This document shows, piece after piece, positions 1 through 21,565 of a stretch of DNA of 64,000 nt (position 1 is its first letter; each line of letters starts with the position of its first letter). Both the position numbers and the translations under genes were made by a program. This stretch comes from Theodoxus fluviatilis (Eukaryota > Mollusca > Gastropoda > Cycloneritida > Neritidae). Where the stretch lies: NCBI GenBank assembly GCA_034096865.1, contig JAWQFJ010002855.1, forward strand, positions 120,001-184,000, written 5' to 3'. The notes beneath the pieces are model-generated. The model saw nothing but the letters and a program-made list of their open reading frames with translations, ran no database searches and was not told where the DNA came from.

Positions 1-76
1 TGTACCTGTCCTCGACTGGACACAGAGTGTTTAGCCTTGCCATCACGTGTTAATATGAAGAGGGATTCTTTCAGGA

Positions 77-475
77 ATGCAGTCTAACACCTCCTGGATC
101 TCCCTTGATGACCTCCTAACCAAGCATTGGGCTGACCCAAATGCACATTGCTTTGATGGCAACTACCCTTTGCACCTCCTATGCAGACATGTTGAAAAAG
201 AAGTCTGTGTGAGCATTGCAAGAATCCTCCTAGAGGCTGGGGCCCATGTGGATGCCAGAAAATATTTTGCCAGCGCACCTCACTTCCTTAGACCTTGTCA
301 AAGCTGTTCCACAAAGCAGTATCGCCTGCCTCTAGGAAGCCTTGCTGCCTCAGCGTTTGGCCAGAACGTTCCATTGCGTGAAGTTCCCATTGCAGTGGAG
401 AAGTTCATCTGTCTATATTTGCCATGCAAGGAGGAACCAAATGACTGTGCTAATAAATTCCCGCATGACCAGTGA
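77..475 (+). CDS. Partial ankyrin-repeat protein, C-terminal exon (fem-1-like?)
   Basis: An open frame of 132 codons ends in TGA at 473-475. Residues about 27-60 read as an ankyrin repeat: the PLHLLCRH turn is followed by ARILLEAGAHVDAR. The part after it (PLGSLAASAF...VPIAVEKFICLY) resembles the short helical tail that follows the last ankyrin repeats in fem-1 and ASB-type substrate receptors of cullin ubiquitin ligases. A plausible splice acceptor (ttctttcag) lies just before the first ATG, so this is probably the last coding exon of a gene that starts left of the window rather than a whole gene. It would be convergent with CENPX. The repeat right after HVDAR is degenerate, so a decaying paralogue is possible. 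The ankyrin call is fairly secure; the fem-1 assignment is a guess from the tail. Confidence 0.45.
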   Translation: MQSNTSWISLDDLLTKHWADPNAHCFDGNYPLHLLCRHVEKEVCVSIARILLEAGAHVDARKYFASAPHFLRPCQSCSTKQYRLPLGSLAASAFGQNVPLREVPIAVEKFICLYLPCKEEPNDCANKFPHDQ

Positions 476-982
476 CTGAAACCTACCTGAAAACAGACTG
501 GTCTGGCTCCATATTGTGGAAATGCTTCAGAATGGAGTCATTTGCATTTATTTCATGCTACGTCTTTTGGCCAGAAGCAATGTTCAGAATAAGGAGACAA
601 TTACTATAGAAGTCTTTTAGGTGAGTAAGGTTTGCTTTAGTGTGAAGAACCTAGTTGGGAAAATGCTTGAGTTCTTATTTAGAGAATAGCATCAAGAAAA
701 ATTTGGCCAGAACTCTCTTCTGTCCCTGGAAGGCAGACAACCATGTTGACTATTGCTGGATAAGGCTTCTAGGTTACTAGACAAACATTTGCATATCAAC
801 TCCAATACACAGCAAAGGAAGTTGACAAAACATGTTTATTTAACAACTTTATTTACAAAAGCACCCAAACAAAACAAACTGCAGTTTCAATGAGGGAAAG
901 CTTTCCCACAGCGCAATTTATCATTATCATGGTGTCCACATGGAGGAGAGAGGCAAGGAGAGGCCCAGATGAAGAAGACAGA
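476..982. other. No gene recognised
   Basis: AT-rich sequence between the ankyrin exon and the minisatellite. It should contain the 3' UTR of the ankyrin gene. No coding exon, RNA gene or element boundary was recognised. Confidence 0.4.
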
Positions 983-1740
983 ACACAAGTTGATTCAGAA
1001 GAACAGCAAGTATTTCTGTGAAACATAAATTGTTTCAACAGAACACAAGTTGATTCAGTAGAACAGCAAGTATTTCTGTGAAACACAAATTATTTCAACA
1101 GAACACAAGTTGATTCAGTAGGACAGCAAGTATTTCAACAAAACACATTGCTTCAACAGAACATGTTGTGATTCAGTAGGAGAGCAAGTATTTCAACAAA
1201 ACATTTATTGTTTCAACAGAACATGTTTTGATTCAGTAGGACAGGACAGCAAGTGCCTCAATGATTCCTTCATTGCTTCAACAGAACATGGGTTGATTCA
1301 GTAGAACAGCAAAAGCCTCAATGAAACACCAGTTGATTCAGTAGAACGCTAATGCTTCAATGAAACATTAGTTGATTCAGTAGAACGCTAATGCTTCAAT
1401 GAAACAACAGATGATTCAGTAGAACGCTAATGCTTCAATGAAACACCAGTTGATTCAGTAGAACGCTAATGCTTCAATGAAACACCAGTTGACTCAGTAG
1501 AACGCTAATGCTTCAATGAAACACCAGTTGATCCAGTAGAACGCTAATGCTTCAATGAAACACCAGTTGATTCAGTAGAACACTAATGCTTCAATGAAAC
1601 ACCAGATGATCCAGTAGAACGCTAATGCTTCAATGAAACACCAGTTGATTCAGCAGAACGCTAATGCTTCAATGAAACACCAGTTGATTCAGTAGAACAC
1701 TAATGCTTCAATGAAACACCAGATGATTCAGCAGAACGCT
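983..1740. repeat. Minisatellite, about 39 bp unit, grading from degenerate to regular
   Basis: Tandem units built on 'gattcagtagaacgctaa' followed by 'tgcttcaatgaaacaccagt'. From about 1320 to 1740 the unit is regular (39 bp) with point variants such as cgctaa/cactaa and ttgatt/atgatt. From 983 to 1320 the units are longer and divergent (aacagaacacaagttgattc type), so the array shows an older and a younger part. It lies beyond the last CENPX exon identified, probably downstream of the gene or in its last intron. Confidence 0.9.
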
Positions 1741-2686
1741 GGCTGCTTGACTCCATCACACTGCAGAAGCCCAAATGCCGGAGGGCATCAAGTCTCCACG
1801 ACAACTGACAGGTGTGCATGCTCTCCTCTGCTGCTGCAGTAGCCAGTGCCCAAGTTGTCATTCCTTGTAACTGTGGCCGAGTCTTGGACAACTGCCAACA
1901 GATGACAATACTGGTGGTTGATCTGAGGAAGACTTTTCTTTCTTTTTCTTTCCTTGGATTGAAAAATGATGGAGATCACACTTCAATATTCCATTCCTTA
2001 TGTGGCCATTGCTGAAGTTCATGTTGCTCAGCTCAGTCTTGATGCAGATCTACATATCCAGCAACTGCAAACACAATTGACAAACAAGGGTATATGTGTC
2101 CCTGCCCTAAGAATATGCCATTTCTGTCATCATCAGGAGTTGGAAATATGAATAAATAAGCATGAAATTTATTAACTGACATTATGCCTCATACAACTGT
2201 AGTATGTCTTTGAGTCCTTGAATTCCACATCATGTTTTAACTTTTGGATCTCTAATAATTTCAATGTATCATACAACACCAACTGAAATTTAATATTCAT
2301 GGAAAGCTCTTTACTTCAGAATTCACTTGAAATCAAATCTCAAAAGTAATTTTTTTTTAATAGAAGATTTAAAAAAAGACCTTTATGATTCATCTTTCAG
2401 TTACTATTGCTTTATTACAAAGGTGTTTGTGTTAATGACACAGACTCTAGCATGATTCCCAAAGTCAGACAAGAGGTAAAATCTGTGATTATTGAGTGTG
2501 TTGGATGAATCTTCTTTCCCATAACAACTGCAGTCATTTACAGTCAAATGGTACATAGCAACTGCAAAATGGCTGTTAAACTTCACTGATTAATACCATT
2601 CAGATGCACTTGATTACAATAGATATAGAAACTATATCATATACATTAAACAAATTAATTAATTAAAAAACAAACAAATAACTTAC

Positions 2687-13510
<10,824 letters not shown>

Positions 13511-14372
13511 CTTTGCAGAGATGTGCATAAATAACTCAATTCATTCTTCTCCACCCAGATGAATGATGGAAAAATACACATTTAACGACAAAAATGTCTT
13601 TGATATTTTTAATGTTATATGTAGCGCGTTTATCTCCAAATGAAAACTTTTATCCACGGTTTACTCCAGTGGTTCAGTTTCGCATGAAGAAGGCATGGCG
13701 GTAGTTTGACCACAGTCGGTTAGTAGTAACAGTATTTCAGTACCTCGGAGCATTACCTCGTGTTTCATGGGTCGGAATTAATTGCCAACAATGCATCTTA
13801 ATTTTTTGAAGTGAAATAATATTTCCACATAATGCGCAACAATTACAGCATCATTCGAACGCCGGAAGACTTGTGGCACTTGCATGCGTCTGCCACTGTC
13901 ACAACTGTGATGTTCGAGGTCATTTGTAAACACACTACAGCTCGTCGAGCAACGTGATATCATTATGTAACACGCACCTTCCCTTCGCCCCCAGTTTTAA
14001 ATGAGAGAATTGCCCGGAGGTAGCACGGCATCTTTTGGACTACAATTTACGATCGTGGCAATACATGCGATGCATAAATAAACAGTTTCCCTTGTTTTAT
14101 TTTGAGAGAATGAGTCTGTGCAGGGCCAGTGAATCACTGAATCAGTGAATGCGAGTAGTTGGAAATCTTACGCAACTATGTATTCTTATGTGTGATAGAT
14201 GTACTTTAACTAATTCTTGTGATGGTGTCTTTCTTTCGTTGACTTATGTTTTGTCTCATTTGATCAATCTCACTTCTTCTCTGTTTTCATGGAACACCCG
14301 AGGCTGAGCTGAGAAGAGGAATTTATGTAAATAATATACATCAACATTGCAGATTGCAGACCACCACCTAAT
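13511..14372. promoter_or_regulatory. Divergent region between CENPX and the hydrolase gene
   Basis: 862 bp separate the two start codons, which face away from each other, so both promoters must lie here or in nearby non-coding exons. The ATG at 14373 is preceded by 'acattgcagattgcag', a good acceptor, so the hydrolase gene probably has an upstream 5' UTR exon in this interval. No TATA box is convincing near either gene. Confidence 0.5.
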
Positions 14373-17300
14373 ATGTTGCGGCAGATAGTGAAGGGACTGG
14401 CGCTGCTTGCCTCTTCAGCAGTGGTGGTTCCCTACACTGTGGCTGTCATCTGCAACATTCTCTATGGCTGGCCCCAGACTCGATACAAGTACCGCCGGGC
14501 CTTTAGTCCAAGCAAAGTCTATGCTCTCAACTATGCAATCCTGCAGAAACTGATACTGCTGAAGTATGCACCCCTGAAAATTCGATGGAAGTCTTTTTAT
14601 GCCAATGCTGATGCTTCGGTAGTTGTCAAGGTCAGTACTGTGATATCTAGTATATCTACAGCCCTCCAGTAATAAAGGAGAATGTGATGGAGGAATTCTT
14701 AGATTTCCATGTAGCCACAAACTGTATGCCTTAACGTGTGATATAAAGTATGTGATATTTCTTTATATCAAACCAATACTTTTACCTGTGTTTAATGCAT
14801 GTATATGGGACGAGCTGATAAAAAACAAGCCCGAAGATAAAACAGGATTTGGAAAAGATGATGATCAATGATAAAACTGTTATGATGTGGTGATGAAGCA
14901 ACCTCCCAGCTATAGAGAACTTTGCACTTGGAATAAATTTTATATGCATGTTTTTTTTTAATGGAAAGTTTGTTTAGTATGTCGAGGTATTGAGTACATC
15001 CATCTTTCAAGCCCCTGAGTCAGCAAACTTTTGACTGTGCTACTGCTAGTTCAGTGAGAAGAAGCAAATGAATGGGAAAAAACACCACATGCTACTGTAC
15101 TTCTGATACGTGTTGCTTGTTACCTGTGTAGATTTCTGTGTTAAGTTAAACCAAAAAAATGTCAAGAAAATTTTGTCTTCAAGAGTTAAAGTTAAAATTT
15201 CAGTTAAAGTTTGCTGTGTACATTGACAATACATGTTTGAAGATCACCTCTGTGCTTGTTAACTCAAACATTTAGACAAACAATTTGATTCTGTAGTAAT
15301 CTAACCACAGCCCAAGTTTTCTGCACGCATTGACTGCACAGTAGAGACAATGCTCCACCCATTGTGGTGATCTGGCTAAGTGAGGATCCACTGGTTCTTG
15401 AGCATGGATTCTGTGCAGCTGATATCTTGTATGCTCGGGCAAATTCATGTATGTTTTTCAAACTATATCCCTCTTTCTTTCCATTATAAAACAGAAAATC
15501 TTGGTGTAAATGTGTTTCTACAATATACTGCCTCTCAATCTCATCCCTTTATTTATGTGCAGTTACTTCCATAAACTACGTACAAGTGTCAGTCTCTTTT
15601 GCATGAGTGCTGGTGATTACAGGACATTGCCTACGGCCGAAATGACCAGTCGTTGGATGTGTACTTCCCCCTGTCTCGTGATGACACCCACTACCGCCCT
15701 GTGGTCATCTTCATCTATGGCGGTGCATGGAGCACAGGCGACAAGAGCGCGTACGGCATGCTGTGTTCCCAGCTGGCAGACCGTCTCAACGCCGTCGTCT
15801 GCTGCCCCAACTACTCCATTTACCCACAGGTATTGTTGGTGTGGCTTTTCTGTGTACATCTGTGTGATGTCAGGTCTAGCCCTTACTCCCCCTGTCTGTA
15901 AATGAGATTCTTGTTTGAAGCCTCAGCCTTCCTGCAAATAAGTACAGATGTAACTATTCTGTCTTTTCTTGTGTCACACTGGGTGTGATTACAAGTGAGT
16001 TGGGTTGTTACAACTTATATATGTTTAGAAAATTCTAGATTTGACTTCTGTTCCTATCACAGCACTGAAGTCCTGCCTCTCTTGGTGGCTGGGGGGGTTA
16101 ACATTTACCAGGGCATCATAATTAGGACGGATTGCGAAGCCCACTCTGAGGGAATCAGGTCATGACCTCCACTCCAGCCACTTGTATGGGCATGCACAAA
16201 CCCTTCCTCCATAAAGTGAAAGCTAACAATCTGCTTCAAAACCAATCATAACAGAGAGAAAATGAGACAACCTCTACCCCCCAATGGCCACTAGTGGTCT
16301 CAGCCCCTAGTGGTCTCAGCCCAGACCAGACCACGCGGCTTATGCCGTGACTACCAATAGGTTGCGGCAGACCCCCTGATAACTCACCATCAATGAGTAA
16401 AATCGCCTATTTTTGGTCTTTTTCCCATGACGATGTTTCAGTCACTAATGCACCAATTTTTGCCAAACAAATATCAATTTGAAAAACTATCTTTTATCTT
16501 TAAAATACTGTTGGTTTTGTTTGAATTGGTTGAATGTGTACCTCAAGCCATTTAAAACAAAAACCCATGTGTTGCGCCGCTCGCGTCATTTTGGACCGAC
16601 ATTCCCGCAGCGCTGCGTGTGTCAGATTTTCGGATACTTGTTTCGCGGCCTTTGCGTGAGTTTTACATGGGGTCTGCACACCTACATTTAGTATCAAAGT
16701 GTTCACGGAAGAATGAGGTTTTTAAAAATGTAAGGCGGCGTTGTCTTCTAATTAAAAGAATGAGCGTAAAATCGAATTTTCTACAAAAGCCGATGATTTT
16801 TCAACGATTTTGAAGAAAATAACAAACTAAAGCGCATCCTAACTACCAGAAAAATGAAGCCGAATGCATACCCTTTCGAATGATGTATTAGGTTAATGTA
16901 TTAATTACTTGTCCTTGTCACGCAATCCGATCAAAACGAAGCGATTTCCCGCGATTTTTGCAAGTCGACTCGCACAATGGCGAGCGAAGAATGTGACGGT
17001 GCGGATGCGATTTCGACGGCCAAATCAACTGAAATTGGTAAGTTTGTTAGGTTTCTGTTTCAGTTTATGCTAGAAAATCATTTAGGAAGATATTTATTCC
17101 ATTATTTTGCACATATTGGGAAAAGTGTTGCAGAAGTCGGGACTTTCAGCGAGTGCTACATAGCCGCGAAGTTCGAAAAACCGGAAGTGGCAGTCGGTTC
17201 GATAAAATCCACCTTTTCCAGGATTCGCACATATTAATAACACAAAATAATAATGTAACACGAAAGATTAAAGTCTTTCTGAGTTGTCCATTTTATTTTA

Positions 17301-19118
17301 TTTTAACTAGTGGTAGGATTCCGTGGTAATTTGTATCAAATCGACAGTGTCTGTTCTGTCAAGGGAGGTAATGCATTAGATCGCGCGAACACAACACCAT
17401 CGTCAAACAAGCGCAATCACCCATACCGCCGAGTCTTCACCATCGCAAATAGACAACATGTAGTGGTTAGGGGGGGTATATGAGGATTCATCGGGGAGGT
17501 GGGGGGGGGGCGGACCAGGGTAAGAAGCCGTCACTGCCCTCGCCCCCCGGACCGCCGTCCCCCCTCCCGCCTGCCCCTCCCCCACCCCCCTAAGCCATCC
17601 CCCTGCCCCCCCACCCCCACCCCTCCGCTCCCCCCCCACCTCCCCCAATCCCCGCCTAAGCCCCGCCCACCCCCCTCGCCGCTACACCCACCACCCCCCC
17701 GCGCCCTCCCCCTCCACCCACCTTACCACCCACAACCGCCTCCCGCCACCCCCCACCGCCCCCGATCCGCACCCGACGCCTCCCCACCCTCCTCCCACCC
17801 ACGCGCCCAATCCCCCCCCGACCCCCCCTCCCACCCCCCCTCCCCCCTCGACCCAGCCCCACCCCAACCCACCCCACCCCCACATCATGTNNNNNNNNNN
17901 CGTGATCAGCGCATATCTTTAAAATGCCAATTATCTCAGGATCCAACAAAGGTATCCGCTTACTTTTTTTTGTGTTGGACTTGTTTTTGATGTGTTCGTC
18001 AAATATACATCAAAACATAAAATTTGTTCCTTGTTTATGTTTTGTGTTATAGTGTTTGTTGTTTGGTTTCGAGTAAAGATCTTCACAAGCTGCATGGCCG
18101 CCGGCATCATCAAACACCAAACCATATGAGACTCCCCCCCCCCTATAGAGTGCTATCGAACACACAATGACTCTCTCATCTTCATTTGCTCTTCACCGCC
18201 GTTGCTGAGAACCGATACCTCAACAACTCGAAACCTTGACTAACCCGACCACTATTACGATAAGTAGTATTATTTATCGACGGTTCAAACAGCTGCACCC
18301 CATTTTGCCAATTCCCCTCCAATACTGCCAGCGATGAACAAGCCGACCCCAAATCTCTAAAAGGTCCAATCATCCCTCACGCACCTCCAAACAACCTTTC
18401 ACATTTGTATCCGCCACCTTATCCGCTTACTTTTTTTTGTGTTTTGCTTGTTTTTGATTGTTCTTCAAATATACATCAAAACATAAATTCTCATTTCATA
18501 ACAAAATTTTGACTGCCGCAACCTACTACCAAGGTAAGGGTTAATTTTTGAAGACTAGTCCCCTGTATCTACTACATCTATGCATGTGTATGTGTTCAAT
18601 AAGAAAAATTCTTATGCACTTTTGTACTTGTAGTCTTATTTGCTCTTCCATGCATGAAAGGGAAATTCCAAATCTTTCTCCAATTCCAGGGCTACATTGA
18701 TGACATGGTCCAAGACACGGTAGACTCTATTGTCTGGGTCCATGAGAACATCCACAGGTACAAGGGTAACAAGGTGAGCCATAAAAATTGAATCTCAAGC
18801 ACACATTTGTGTGGAATAACTGTATTGTGATGTGGGATGCTTGTATTGAATTTTGTTTACTATGTTATGCAATCTTTTCTAGTCGCTCTGTTGTCAGATA
18901 CATGAGTATGACAGTCCTCTTTGAAAGGAAATGCATCAAAACTCAGTTTATCGTTTTTCTGTATTTTTAGCATTTCTGTTATATTCTCCCTCGTCCATGG
19001 ATTGCAGCAAGTCTCAGATTGTGTGCTAATCAGTGTCAGTATATGTGTGTCTGCCTCTGTCTCTGTCCATCTGTCTGTCCATCCCTTCCTCCCTCCTTTC
19101 CTCCTTCCCTTCATCTCT

Positions 19119-19149
<31 letters not shown>

Positions 19150-19361
19150 ACCTCCTAAGACAGGCCTTAAACCCTTTTAGAGGACATGAAAACATTTTCA
19201 GTTCTCAGGCAAGGACCACACCCACTGTCTCCAGGTCAACATTCAAGTGGCCTGTAGAGCCACCGAGTTACTGAAGTTCATTTGTAGTTTTCTCAATTAC
19301 AAAATTGCTCTTTACACTGGGTTTTAGGAAATGTGATGTGTGTGTGTGTGTGTGCGCGCGC

Positions 19362-19415
<54 letters not shown>

Positions 19416-21565
19416 TTCAAATTCCTTGTTCTATTTTTCAAATTCCTTTGTCTACCATCATGTCATTTTATGAGTGACTCTTCATGAGGAAAAACTAACT
19501 CATGTTGTTATTATCTGCTGCAGAACAAGGTCATGCTGGTGGGTCACTCATCAGGAGCCCATTTATGCGCCATGGCCATTCTGGAGCTGCTACATGATGA
19601 GCGAGTCCAGCTGCCGGACATCAGTGGCCAGTCAGTGTCTGCGCTGCAGTTCAAGGAGCGCCACTATAGCGGCAACAGCAACACGCAGGAAGGCAGCTCT
19701 GGATCCTCTGAATCCTTTGCTGTCGTCAGTGACAACGGTGGTGACAATGGCGGTCTGACAGATAGCGCCAATTCAGCAGCGTTTGAGTTGCTTCAGTCCC
19801 AGGCTGGGATGGAGGAGTCAGTGCAGGAGGAGGAGGAGGAGACGCAAGTTGGTGATGCGGAGGGGGCCAGGCCCCACGAGGTTTCGCCCCCCAAGGAGGG
19901 AGGAGAGGATGAGGATGAGGACAGTGGAGACAGTGACTCGATTGTGACGGTCAAGCCTAAGGACATAGAACATGTGGCCAGTCTGCTGGACTACTGCAAG
20001 TCCATCAAGGCCTTCGTGGGTAAGCTCTGTCCCGTCTGTCCTGTCTGTCTCGTCTGTCCCGTCTGTCTCGTCTGTCCTGTCTCGTCTGTCCCGTCTGTCT
20101 GCTCCATGATGGGGTGCTGGGTCTCGTCTGGCCTCCACCACTACTGCACACATCTGTGCTCCTTCATTGTTGGACTGTTGTATATTATGTCTCTTATAGT
20201 GGTAATCATTTGTAATCTCTGCTGTGAGAAGATGGCTGATTTTGAATTACGATAATGAAAATTACGCAATGACTTTTCCAGTACTCCACAATGCTGTCCT
20301 CCTTTGAGACCATCAAGTTGTTTACTCTGTGTGTGATCACATGTTTGTAATCTTGGTGTAAAGCCTAACAAATATTGTGATGTCATGATAAGATCACTTT
20401 TGATGGAGAAATGAATCATGAATCAATTCATAGCGTTTACTGTGGTTGTTGGTTGGTTACTCCTGATGAGAATTCTCTTGTACCATGGTGCCAGGTCAGT
20501 GTGCCCTCCACTGCCTTGGGTAGAGAGGACCACCATGGGGACTTGTGCAACTGTGTTGTGCTGTGCCACAGGTCTGGCTGGAGTGTACCATATAGGAGAC
20601 CACTACCGGCACGAGACGTGGCGAGGTGTGGAGGACGTGTCCTACATGGCCAGGGCAATGTATGGGGAAGACCATTTCGATCGATTCTCTCCCACCGTCC
20701 TCATCAAGTCTCTCTCCCACACCATCAGGTACGGTGTGGCTTCACCACTTTTAAGGCATTGGGTCTATGCATTTAAAAGTTTGGGGATATGTTCTTTTTT
20801 TCTTTGTATTTCTACTTATGTAGATATAGAATCATTCCTATTCTGCTTGACAGTTGCTTACTGAGACACATGATTATGTACAGCAGAGATCTAGAGCTGC
20901 AACACCGCATGTGTGATTGTGTAGTCTTCTGAGGTTTACAGGTTGTTGATGAAGAAGGTCAGAGTGTGCTAGTGCACCAATCCATTTGTTCATATATTCA
21001 TTTGTCCATCCATTCTCATGCATTTATTCATTTAATTTAATTTATTCACTCTTGCAATTCATTCATCTACTCACTCGCTCATCACCTGGACATTCATTCA
21101 TGCTTTCATTCACATTCACTCATTTGCTCATTCATTTTTCCATTAATTACCATTTCCCACTTGGTTTTTGACTCATAGTCGCTCACATGCTCATTCATTC
21201 ATTCATGCATTCATTTATTCATTCATTCATTCATTCATTCATTCATTTATTCATTTATTCATTCATTCATTCATTCATTCATTCATGTGTGTTCATTCAC
21301 TCATGTGTATTCATTCATTCATTCTTTCTGTGTCTCCAGCATGCCCAGGACAGTGCTGGTGCATGGGACGGAGGACTTTGTGGTGCCACTGTCAGCCACC
21401 ACCAAGTTTGGGGAGGCGCTGAGTGACATAGGCGCAGACGTGACAGTGCGCATCTTGCCTGGCTGTGACCACTACGACATCTGCATGGGGCTGATGCACT
21501 CCAGCCAGAAATTCCATGACGCTGTCATGTCCATCCTGATGGAAACCACCAGCCGCATATTTTAA
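14373..21565 (+). CDS. Alpha/beta hydrolase, isoprenylcysteine methylesterase-like, 475 aa
   Basis: Six coding exons: 14373-14630, 15623-15829, 18690-18773, 19524-20019, 20572-20728 and 21340-21565. All junctions are GT/AG with continuous phase. Residues about 7-30 are a hydrophobic N-terminal membrane anchor. The catalytic frame is complete: the YGGAW oxyanion loop (118-122, the HGGG-type position), nucleophile Ser192 in GHSSG, Asp413 in HGTEDFVVP and His445 in CDHYD. Exon 4 carries an acidic Ser/Glu/Asp-rich insert (about residues 220-330) between the nucleophile and the rest of the fold, probably a disordered loop. The family includes plant prenylcysteine methylesterases and uncharacterised animal relatives, so the substrate is not known here. 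The final exon follows a TTCA-repeat intron. The gene is divergent from CENPX. Confidence 0.87.
17500..17900. other. C-rich low-complexity stretch and 10-N assembly gap
   Basis: About 350 bases (17530-17885) consist almost only of C with A/G/T interruptions, ending in 'cacatcatgt' and then ten N at 17891-17900. Such sequence beside a gap is typical of poorly resolved reads, so the proline-rich frames here should not be taken as genes. Confidence 0.85.
17945..18487. repeat. Direct repeat, about 70-80 bp, 473 bp apart
   Basis: The block 'atccgcttacttttttttgt' through 'caaatatacatcaaaacata' occurs at 17951-18020 and again at 18420-18486 in the same orientation, with a few indels. It lies just right of the assembly gap and may be a false duplication or an internal repeat of the transposon. 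Confidence 0.75.
19123..19149. repeat. Poly-C run
   Basis: An uninterrupted run of about 27 C, in hydrolase intron 3. Length is likely inexact in any assembly. Confidence 0.95.
19337..19412. repeat. TG/CG alternating array
   Basis: TG dinucleotide array with two CG segments (gcgcgcgcgcg near 19354 and gcgcgc near 19408): an alternating purine-pyrimidine tract in hydrolase intron 3. Confidence 0.95.
20980..21332. repeat. TTCA tetranucleotide-rich region
   Basis: Degenerate then regular 'ttcattcattcattca' repeats, ending a few bases before the acceptor of the last hydrolase exon (21339). The array effectively forms the polypyrimidine side of that acceptor. Confidence 0.9.

Larger units (their letters stand above)
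16358..18525. mobile_element. DNA transposon with 13 bp terminal inverted repeats and 7 bp target duplication
   Basis: Starts TAGGTTGCGGCAG (16358-16370) and ends with its exact reverse complement CTGCCGCAACCTA (18513-18525). CTACCAA occurs immediately outside both ends (16351-16357 and 18526-18532). A short ORF begins at 16977 (MASEECDGADAISTAK...) and may be a first exon, since GTAAGT follows after about 20 codons. No recognisable transposase core was found. The element contains a C-rich stretch and an assembly gap, so internal content may be missing. Confidence 0.8.
16098..18544. mobile_element. MITE-like repeat, copy 2, interrupted by a second transposon
   Basis: Left part 16098-16357 matches the repeat at 3876-4140. 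The right terminus GGTAAGGGTTAA lies at 18533-18544, the reverse complement of the family start. A 2.17 kb element is inserted between the two parts with a 7-bp duplication of CTACCAA. Hydrolase intron 2. Confidence 0.8.

Noticed and set aside
17499..17990. Proline-rich frame and its glycine-rich antisense
   Set aside because: C-rich low-complexity sequence adjoining an assembly gap; no start context, splice signals or domain.
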